Assembly (NCBI GenBank): GCA_050747865.1 | Contig: JBOGJI010000174.1 | Location: 1-10,665, forward strand | DNA: 10,665 nucleotides | Direction: 5' to 3' | DNA from: JBOGJI01 sp050747865 | Lineage (GTDB): Bacteria > Acidobacteriota > Thermoanaerobaculia > Multivoradales > JAHEKO01 | Shown: positions 5,405 to 10,665 of the stretch, piece after piece | How positions within the stretch are numbered: position 1 is the stretch's first letter | Layout of the letters: each line of letters begins with the position of its first letter | The notes under the pieces: model-generated | What the model was told of the DNA's origin: nothing | What the model saw: only the letters and a program-made list of their open reading frames with translations | Databases searched by the model: none | Position numbers and translations under genes: made by a program

Positions 5405-6259
5405 CTAAGACCGCCCGCCGGCCCAGTAGTCGCCGGGGTCGCCGACGAAGAGATCGGGGATGAGCGACGCGCCGGGATCGACCGCGTAGCACCCGAAGTC
5501 CGTGATCCCCTCGTCGCGCAATACGTCCTCATCGAGGAAGAAGTTGCTGCTGCAGGAGGCACTGTCGCGCGTCAAGATGGCGTGGGCGGCGTCGGCCAGG
5601 ATCTCGGGTGTGCGGCAATGTGCCGGCGGCACCTTGCCTCCCAGCATGGCCAGGGCGGCGGTGGCGATGACCGTGCGCGGCCACAGGGCGTTGACCGCGA
5701 TGCGGTCGCGGCGCAGCTCCTCGGCCATCCCCAGCACGCACAGGCTCATGCCGTATTTGGAGATGGTGTAGGCGACATGGGGCGCGAACCAGCGCGGATC
5801 GAGGTCGAGGGGCGGGGAGAGGTTCAGGATGTGCGGATTCCCGGCCTGGCGCAAGTGAGGAATGCAGGCTTGGCTGCACAGGAAGGTGCCCCGCATGTTG
5901 ACCTGCCACATGAGGTCGAGGTGCTTGACCGGCGTCTCGGCGGTGCCGGCCAGGTAGATGGCGCTGGCGTTGTTGACCAGGATGTCGATGCCGCCGAAGC
6001 GGCGGGCGGTCTCGTCGACGGCGTGCTCGACCTGTTCGAGCTCCCGGATGTCGGTGGCCACCGGCAGGGCGCGACCGCCGGCGGCTTCGATCTCCTCGGC
6101 GGCGGTGAAGATGGTTCCGGGCAGCTTCGGATGTGGCTCGCTGGTCTTGGCGACGACGGCGATGTTGGCGCCGTCGCGCGCCGCCCGCAGGGCGATGGCC
6201 TTGCCGATGCCGCGGCTGGCGCCGGTGATGAACAACGTTTTCCCTTGCAGATCGGCCAT
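5405..6259 (-). CDS. HSDL2-like short-chain dehydrogenase/reductase
   Basis: The 284-residue product is a classical Rossmann-fold oxidoreductase using NAD(P). Visible motifs are TGASRGIG (12-19), VATDIREL (67-74), NNAS (96-99), N121, catalytic S148 in NLSPPLDL, and Y164/K168 in AYTISKYG. The block from LSPPLDLDPRWF through GMAEEL to VNALWPRT, with the tail NFFLDEDVLRDEGI, matches my memory of hydroxysteroid dehydrogenase-like protein 2, a fatty-acid/lipid-linked enzyme in animals. The SCP2 sterol-carrier domain of animal HSDL2 is absent. The physiological substrate in bacteria is not established; an acyl or lipid oxo group is a guess. The ATG at 6259 has AAGGAG (6270-6265) five bases upstream, so the longer frame from 6358 is not used. 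It is the first gene of the five-gene leftward cluster. Confidence 0.93.
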   Translation of the reverse strand: MADLQGKTLFITGASRGIGKAIALRAARDGANIAVVAKTSEPHPKLPGTIFTAAEEIEAAGGRALPVATDIRELEQVEHAVDETARRFGGIDILVNNASAIYLAGTAETPVKHLDLMWQVNMRGTFLCSQACIPHLRQAGNPHILNLSPPLDLDPRWFAPHVAYTISKYGMSLCVLGMAEELRRDRIAVNALWPRTVIATAALAMLGGKVPPAHCRTPEILADAAHAILTRDSASCSSNFFLDEDVLRDEGITDFGCYAVDPGASLIPDLFVGDPGDYWAGGRS

Positions 6260-6285
6260 CGTGACTCCTTGGACGAGGAACCGTG

Positions 6286-6315
6286 ATGGTATCGGGTGCG
6301 CCGTGTCGCTGGCAA
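6286..6315 (-). promoter_or_regulatory. Candidate promoter of the five-gene leftward cluster
   Basis: On the minus strand, TTGCCA (6315-6310) and TACCAT (6291-6286) are separated by 18 bp. Transcription would start near 6279, about 20 nt before the dehydrogenase ATG. The hexamers are reasonable for sigma-70 in a GC-rich genome. Confidence 0.45.
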
Positions 6316-6335
6316 AGGGCTTGCTTGCCTGGCTG

Positions 6336-6354
6336 CAGGGCACGGGACGCCCTG
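6336..6354. repeat. Small inverted repeat in the divergent intergenic region
   Basis: CAGGGC (6336-6341) and GCCCTG (6349-6354) are perfect inverted 6-mers around a 7-nt centre, 12 bp before the beta-barrel gene's ribosome site. It could be a hairpin in that gene's leader or an operator. At this length, chance is a real alternative. Confidence 0.3.
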
Positions 6355-6376
6355 TCAACGACTACGGAGGTAGATC

Positions 6377-6916
6377 ATGCGGCATAGAGCCATCGTCGGA
6401 ATCGCGGCGCTCCTGATGTTGGTCGGGATCATCGCGGCGACTCCTGCACAGGCGGCGGAGAAACGGCTGGGCTTCGGGGTCCACTACTGGCGGACGGTGG
6501 ACGACATCGACGACGAGGGGCTGGGTGACATCGAGGACGACGGGGTCTCCTACCTCGGGTCCTACCAGATCCTCCCGGGCGGGTTGCTCAGCTTCGAGTT
6601 CGACCTCGAGTACTTCGAGGCCGGCTTCGGCGGCTCGGAGGACGCGGTGTTCTCGCCGCAGGCGTTCCTGCTCGTCGGACACGGGCTCTATGCGGGAGTG
6701 GGCGTGGGGGTCGGGTACTCCGACGGCTTCGAGGACGATGTCTCCGACCCGTTCTACATAGCCCGCGTGGGGTTCAACATGGAGCTGCTGCCCAAGCTCT
6801 TCCTGGACATCAACGCCAACTACCAGGCCAACGCCTTCAGCGAGCTGGATCAGGCCGACACCGACGCCATCACTCTGGGGGCGTTGCTGCGCTTCGGCCT
6901 CGGCGGCAGTCGCTAA
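6377..6916 (+). CDS. Small outer-membrane beta-barrel protein
   Basis: The 179-residue product starts with a clear Sec signal peptide: MRHR, a hydrophobic core, then a probable cleavage after A26 in PAQA-AEK. The mature protein of about 153 residues alternates polar and hydrophobic/aromatic positions: LGFGVHYWRTV, YLGSYQIL, LLSFEFDLEYFEAGFG, LYAGVGVGVGYSDGF, FYIARVGFNMEL, LFLDINANYQ and ITLGALLRFGL. These segments suggest about eight strands. Acidic turns (DDIDDEGLGDIEDDG; FEDDVSD) look like surface loops or metal-binding stretches. This fits the OmpA/OmpW-like porin-family fold, but there is no motif for a specific function. The C-terminus lacks a final phenylalanine; the last aromatic is F176-like in LRFGL. 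GGAGG (6366-6370) lies 6 nt before the ATG. The gene is divergent from the dehydrogenase cluster. Confidence 0.85.
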   Translation: MRHRAIVGIAALLMLVGIIAATPAQAAEKRLGFGVHYWRTVDDIDDEGLGDIEDDGVSYLGSYQILPGGLLSFEFDLEYFEAGFGGSEDAVFSPQAFLLVGHGLYAGVGVGVGYSDGFEDDVSDPFYIARVGFNMELLPKLFLDINANYQANAFSELDQADTDAITLGALLRFGLGGSR

Positions 6917-6956
6917 CCCCCGCCCGGGGATGCCCACCCTCCCCCCACCCGGGGAT

Positions 6957-7008
6957 CAGGGGTCAGGGAACAGGGACCAGGGGACGAAAGCAACCTCCCT
7001 GACCCCTG
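6957..7008. repeat. Inverted array of degenerate heptads, second copy (4 forward, 10-nt spacer, 2 reverse)
   Basis: The forward units are CAGGGGT, CAGGGAA, CAGGGAC and CAGGGGA (6957-6984). After a 10-nt spacer come CTCCCTG (6995-7001) and ACCCCTG (7002-7008) in opposite orientation. The first two forward units pair with the reverse pair over 13 perfect bases (6957-6969 with 6996-7008), loop 26 nt. The forward units also give a canonical G-quadruplex motif (6959-6983). It uses the same CAGGGRN unit as the array at 310-353. The rest of the 6917-7033 intergenic stretch is C-rich and holds the promoter below. Confidence 0.85.
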
Positions 7009-7027
7009 GGTAGGCGTGTCGTATGCT
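6999..7027 (+). promoter_or_regulatory. Candidate promoter of the ArsC-family gene, giving a leaderless mRNA
   Basis: CTGACC (6999-7004) lies in the heptad array and is 17 bp from TATGCT (7022-7027). A start about 7 bp after the -10 falls on the ATG at 7034. No Shine-Dalgarno sequence precedes that ATG, which agrees with leaderless initiation. Confidence 0.4.
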
Positions 7028-7033
7028 TGCCGC

Positions 7034-7495
7034 ATGGAAGTGTTGGGTAGCCGCCGCCCGCACCGGGTGCTCGTGCTCTGCACAGGCAACTCCGCCCGTT
7101 CCCAGATGGCCGAAGGGCTGCTGCGCGAGCTGGGCGGGGACGCCGTGGAGGCGGCGAGCGCCGGGGTCCGCCCGTGGGAGGTCCATCCGCTGGCGATCCA
7201 GGTGATGGCCGAGCGTGGCATCGACATCGGCGACTATCGCTCGAAGTCCGTCGACGAGCTCGCCGGCCGGGAGTTCGGCACGGTGATCACGGTCTGCGAC
7301 CATGCGGCGCAGACCTGCCCCGCCTGGGTGGGCCGCAGCGCCCGGGTGCACTGGAGCATCCCCGACCCGGTCGAGCTCGAGGGCCGCGAGCGCGAACAGC
7401 TCGAGGCCTTCCGCGACACCCGCGATCTCCTGGAGGAGCGCCTCTCCTCCTGGCTCACGGACAACGACCTCCTGCCGCCCCGCGCGGCCTCTTGA
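7034..7495 (+). CDS. arsC: Arsenate reductase, thioredoxin-coupled type / low-molecular-weight phosphatase fold
   Basis: The 153-residue product has the P-loop CTGNSARSQMAEG with nucleophile C16 and R22 (CX5R). It also has a CDHAAQTC pair, C88 and C95, spaced by seven exactly like Cys82/Cys89 of Bacillus subtilis ArsC. D111 lies in HWSIPDPVELEG, the family's general-acid position. These are the residues of the thiol cascade that reduces arsenate to arsenite with thioredoxin in the cytosol. The fourth cysteine of B. subtilis ArsC (C15, in CTGNSCRS) is alanine here, which is common. The SAGVRPWEVHPLAIQVM segment and length also fit. No arsR or arsenite exporter is in view, so a solitary arsenate reductase or a phosphatase with another substrate both remain possible. 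The ATG at 7034 is preferred over a GTG at 7016, which would break the promoter layout. Confidence 0.88.
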   Translation: MEVLGSRRPHRVLVLCTGNSARSQMAEGLLRELGGDAVEAASAGVRPWEVHPLAIQVMAERGIDIGDYRSKSVDELAGREFGTVITVCDHAAQTCPAWVGRSARVHWSIPDPVELEGREREQLEAFRDTRDLLEERLSSWLTDNDLLPPRAAS

Positions 7496-7560
7496 GGCCT
7501 GGAGCGACCGGCAGTCGGATTCCTCGAGTCAGAGCCTGTGAATGAATCTCCCATGGGTCG

Positions 7561-7574
7561 CGTTGCGAGCAACG
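7561..7574. repeat. Short inverted repeat in the convergent spacer
   Basis: CGTTGC and GCAACG flank a GA centre, a possible 5-bp stem with a CGAG tetraloop. It lies in the 100-bp spacer (7496-7595) between two converging genes. Without a T-tract it is only a weak terminator candidate; nothing else was recognised in the spacer. Confidence 0.25.
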
Positions 7575-7595
7575 AACGGATCCTCCGGGCTTTCA

Positions 7596-10500
7596 TCAGG
7601 CGCCCGCCAGGGTCCATTCGGAGGGCGCCGTACTCTCGTCCGCGGCCACCACCGAGGCGAAGATCGGCGCCAGGATGCGGAAGAGCTGCGCCGGCAGGGC
7701 GCTGGTGAAGCCGTAGCCGGCGGCCTGCGGGCCCGCCACGTAGGCCGTGATCGTCCCGAAGTGACGGTACCCGATGGTGAAGACCAGCGTCGCCGTCCGA
7801 TTCACCGCCCGAGACTCGATCAGCCGTCCGCCGGGGCCGTAGACGTGGAATCGATTGTCGCCGGTGCCGGTCTTGCCGCCGACCGCCATGGGCTTGCCGT
7901 CCGGCCGGACCACGGTTCCCAGGGCGCGCCGCGCCGTGCCCCGCTCGACGGTGTCCAGGAGCGCCCGGCGTAGCGCCGCCGCCACCTCCGGCGACATCAC
8001 CCGTTCACCCGCCGCCGGAGCCCGCTCGACGAGGGTCTCGTATGGCGTCTCGGCGGCGAAGTGCAGGGCCTGCGCCTGGACGGTCGGATAGCGCAGGCCG
8101 CCGTTCTGGATGATGCCGGCGAGCTCCGCGAGCGCCGCCGGCCGGTCGCCGGAGCTGCCGATGGCGGTGGCGAGCGAGGGGACCAGTCGGTCGAACGGAT
8201 ATCCCTTCTCGCGCCAGGAGCGATGCAGGACCTCGAAGCCCTTCTGCTCGATCAGCGTCCAGATCCGGATGTCCTGCGCGGCCCGTCGATGCGGCTTGCG
8301 CAGCCAGCCGTAGATCTCCTGTCGCACACCGGCGCTGGCGGCGACGACGTCCCTCCAGGTCGCCTTCGGATGGCTGAGCCGGTAGTGGAGCAGCCACAGC
8401 TCCAACGGATGCATATCGGCCAGGTAGCCCCGCTCATGCCATGAGAAGCTGCTCACGTCGGTCTCGTCGTACAGCGCCTCGGCACGGCCTGCCTCCAGCC
8501 GGTCCGTCAGCTCGGCTAGCAGCGCCGTGAACGCATCGCGTCCCACATCCGGCACCACGCTGCGCAGGGCCCAGGCGAACCGGCGGGGTGTCGGCTGATG
8601 GTGGGCGGCCAACGCGTTGACCAGGTCCTCCCGCCGCGTCTCACCGTAGCGGTCCCAGGAGCGGCGCAGGAACACCCGGCTCTCCCGGGCCACGAAACGA
8701 TCGAGATACTTCGCGCGCCGCGGATCCCCGGCATCCTCCAGCATCGTCGCCGGTGAGCCCGGCAGCCGGCCGATGTGGTAGCGGATGATGTCCCGCATCA
8801 GCCGGATGAAAGGCAGGTTGATGGAGTGGAGGAAGGCGTCGCGCACGGATACCGCGCGCCCGTCGTAGGTGTCGTCGAAGTTGCGGAAGACATGGAGCCC
8901 GCCGCCGGTGTAGAAGCTCTCGTACCGGCTGGCCGAGTAGCGATGTTCGAGCGCCGCCTCGAGCATCGGCGCCAGCTCCCGGTCGGCGGCCCCCGCGAGG
9001 TGGTCGATCGCCCAGCGCGTCAGGGGATCCGGCGCCGCGGCGCGCGCCTCGCGCAGCCCGTCGACCGTCAGGCCGCCGTACTCCCGGTGCAGGGACTCGA
9101 CGATCTCGAGGTAGGAGACGAGCGTGCGCAGCTTGGCGGTCGATCCCAGCTCGAGCTTGGCGCCCTGGTTCAGATCGAAGGGTTGGTCCAGGGTGTCGAC
9201 CTGGACGCGCACCAGGTTGCCCTGCGCCGCGCGTTCGTAGAGCACCACCGCATAACGCACCGGCGCCGGGTCCGAGCGTCCGAGGAGCCGCGGACCCTCG
9301 AGGCCGGCGCGGCTCGCGTGCTCGCGGTCAGCCAGCTTGCGCAGCTCGGCGTCGACCGCCGCCTGGGCGCGGAGGTCGAAGGTGGAGCTCACCGTCAGGT
9401 CCAGCTTGTCGAGGGCGTACAGCTGGCGCAGGCCGAGCAGCGCGAGGAGCTCGGTGCGTACGGACCGGGCCGCCTCGCGGTGGCCGCTCGGAGCCGCCGA
9501 CAGTGCGGGCGCTCGCGTGCGCAGTGCCGCCCGCCGGCGCAGCGCCGCGTCAGCCAGCGCCGGATCGATGTGCCCCTGTCGCGAAAGGAGCCGGAGGTAG
9601 GCATCCGTACGCCGGTCCAATGCCGCCCGGCCTCGTGGGGTCGTCAGATAATAGGTCGGCCGCCGCTGGGCGAGAAACAGGCTCAGGACCCGCCGGAACG
9701 CCTCCGCCCTCTCGCCTGGCGAGAAGGAATGCGGCTCGCCCAGCGCGCGATGGAGATCCTCGAGCTCCACGCCGTACCAGGCCCACAGCCCGTCGCCCAG
9801 CCCGATCACCTCGCCGTGGCCGGCGATGCCGGCGAGCGGCATCGAGCTCAGATAGCTCACGACGATGCGGCGCTGCGCTTCTAAGGTCTGGTCGCCGTCT
9901 CGATAGCCGCGCAACGAGGCCGAGACCATCTGCCGCAGCTTCTCGGCGGCGCTGGCGGTTCGACCGCCGGGAGAGTGCCGGAGCTTCTCGAGCTGCGTGG
10001 CCAGGGTGCTGGCGCCCGGCGCCTCGCGCCGGCTGTCGAGCAGCCGCAGCGAATGCTCGGCGACCGCCCGGCCCAGCCGGGGCCATTCGACGGCGGGATT
10101 CCGGCGCGGGTAGCGCTGGTCCAGCAGCTCGCGGTTCTCGATGTAGAGCAGGGTCTCCCAGACGATCCGCGGCACCTCGTCGAAGCCGCGGTACACCCGG
10201 GAAGGATGCGGACGCTCGAACAGCTCCCGGCCCTTCCGATCGACCACCGCCAGCCCCGCCTGATCCTTCTCGTCGTAGATGGGGAAGAGCCCGCCGCGAA
10301 CCAGATCCCGCTGCCATCCGGAAGGCCGCGCCTGCGCGACGATCCGATAGAGGCTCGGATCCAGGCGCGCGAGCGTCGCCGGCAGCCGTGTGTAGCCGAG
10401 GCGTTGGTCGTAGGGACCCGCGGCCGCAGTCAGCGGTTCCGGCGCCGGTCCGGAGGCGAGCGCGGCGCCGAGCTCAGCGGCGACGCGGGAGAAGAATCGC

Positions 10501-10658
10501 GCCTGTAGCGCCGAGGTCCGCATCTCGGTTCGCGCGGCGGCGAGGGGGACCAGCAAGGCGGCGACGGCTTCAGCGCAGCCGAGAAGGAGCCATCGACGCC
10601 GCCAGAGCCGCGAGCGAGCGCGTGCCCAGGTGCCGCGAAGGTCCATGGCATGGGTCAT
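7596..10658 (-). CDS. Class A penicillin-binding protein (glycosyltransferase 51 plus transpeptidase), divergent long form
   Basis: The 1020-residue product is a predicted peptidoglycan synthase anchored in the inner membrane. An Arg-rich cytosolic tail (WARARSRLWRRRW) precedes one membrane helix (about 23-42). The glycosyltransferase-51 region (about 155-345) shows LLYIENREL with E174, GASTLATQLEKLRHSPGG (215-232), EKLRQMVSASLR (239-250) and YLSSMPLAGIAGHGEV. The transpeptidase domain holds all three penicillin-binding motifs: S506-TA-K509, S612-I-N614 and K929-T-G. About 310 residues separate SxN from KTG, far more than in typical PBP1 proteins, and include a helical region (about 640-830) with no known motif. 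The glycosyltransferase motifs deviate: ENR instead of EDR, and Q243 where the usual second glutamate (RKxxE) would be. The start at 10658 is near the window edge; ATG 10646 is an alternative. It converges on arsC. Confidence 0.92.
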   Translation of the reverse strand: MTHAMDLRGTWARARSRLWRRRWLLLGCAEAVAALLVPLAAARTEMRTSALQARFFSRVAAELGAALASGPAPEPLTAAAGPYDQRLGYTRLPATLARLDPSLYRIVAQARPSGWQRDLVRGGLFPIYDEKDQAGLAVVDRKGRELFERPHPSRVYRGFDEVPRIVWETLLYIENRELLDQRYPRRNPAVEWPRLGRAVAEHSLRLLDSRREAPGASTLATQLEKLRHSPGGRTASAAEKLRQMVSASLRGYRDGDQTLEAQRRIVVSYLSSMPLAGIAGHGEVIGLGDGLWAWYGVELEDLHRALGEPHSFSPGERAEAFRRVLSLFLAQRRPTYYLTTPRGRAALDRRTDAYLRLLSRQGHIDPALADAALRRRAALRTRAPALSAAPSGHREAARSVRTELLALLGLRQLYALDKLDLTVSSTFDLRAQAAVDAELRKLADREHASRAGLEGPRLLGRSDPAPVRYAVVLYERAAQGNLVRVQVDTLDQPFDLNQGAKLELGSTAKLRTLVSYLEIVESLHREYGGLTVDGLREARAAAPDPLTRWAIDHLAGAADRELAPMLEAALEHRYSASRYESFYTGGGLHVFRNFDDTYDGRAVSVRDAFLHSINLPFIRLMRDIIRYHIGRLPGSPATMLEDAGDPRRAKYLDRFVARESRVFLRRSWDRYGETRREDLVNALAAHHQPTPRRFAWALRSVVPDVGRDAFTALLAELTDRLEAGRAEALYDETDVSSFSWHERGYLADMHPLELWLLHYRLSHPKATWRDVVAASAGVRQEIYGWLRKPHRRAAQDIRIWTLIEQKGFEVLHRSWREKGYPFDRLVPSLATAIGSSGDRPAALAELAGIIQNGGLRYPTVQAQALHFAAETPYETLVERAPAAGERVMSPEVAAALRRALLDTVERGTARRALGTVVRPDGKPMAVGGKTGTGDNRFHVYGPGGRLIESRAVNRTATLVFTIGYRHFGTITAYVAGPQAAGYGFTSALPAQLFRILAPIFASVVAADESTAPSEWTLAGA

Positions 10659-10665
10659 CCGGCGG

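Noticed and set aside
6330..6358. Perfect TTGACA on the minus strand (6358-6353) as a promoter
   Set aside because: No -10-like hexamer lies 16-18 bp downstream (CAGCCA region); the TTGCCA/TACCAT pair closer to the gene is better.
7496..7595. Small gene or mobile-element end in the arsC/penicillin-binding protein spacer
   Set aside because: Short frames there run antisense into the larger gene. I found no terminal inverted repeats, target duplication or transposase.
8775..9884. 369-codon plus-strand frame opposite the penicillin-binding protein
   Set aside because: Antisense of a protein with intact catalytic motifs; no family resemblance.

Overview
The window is a GC-rich, densely coded stretch of chromosome from a diderm (outer-membrane) bacterium. 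The evidence for that is a lipoprotein signal, a small outer-membrane beta-barrel protein, a SurA/PrsA-like periplasmic isomerase and a class A penicillin-binding protein. The gene mix, the GTG/ATG starts with AGGAGG-type ribosome sites, and an HSDL2-like dehydrogenase would fit an uncultured Acidobacteriota- or Myxococcota-like lineage. That placement is inference; no marker here fixes the phylum.

Layout, left to right. A leftward gene with a TerB-like helical N-terminus is cut by the window edge (1-262). A 204-bp divergent intergenic region follows, unusually rich in structure: an inverted array of degenerate heptads (310-353), a G-quadruplex motif (353-367) and a second, different heptad array (403-437). 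Then come ilvE (branched-chain aminotransferase, 467-1423) and efp (elongation factor P, 1517-2083), both rightward. efp converges on a five-gene leftward cluster, with only 3 bp between the stop codons and a hairpin over the junction.

Read in its own direction, the cluster is: HSDL2-like short-chain dehydrogenase (6259-5405), HD-domain hydrolase (5403-4789), three-S1-domain RNA-binding protein (4749-3799), DUF4382-like lipoprotein (3802-3257) and PpiC-type peptidyl-prolyl isomerase (3193-2087). Gaps of 1, 39, -4 and 63 bp suggest one transcript, probably from a promoter at about 6315-6286. Divergent from it is a beta-barrel protein gene (6377-6916). Next is a second copy of the inverted heptad array (6957-7008), fused to a probable promoter for a Trx-type ArsC family protein (7034-7495) whose mRNA may be leaderless. 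The right third is a 1020-residue class A penicillin-binding protein on the minus strand (10658-7596). It has a complete transpeptidase triad but an atypical glycosyltransferase domain and a large insertion.

Most genes are housekeeping or envelope functions and do not form an evident new defence or biosynthetic system. The least ordinary signals are the paired heptad arrays with G-quadruplex potential at promoters, the divergent glycosyltransferase active site in the penicillin-binding protein, and the hairpin at the efp/isomerase junction.
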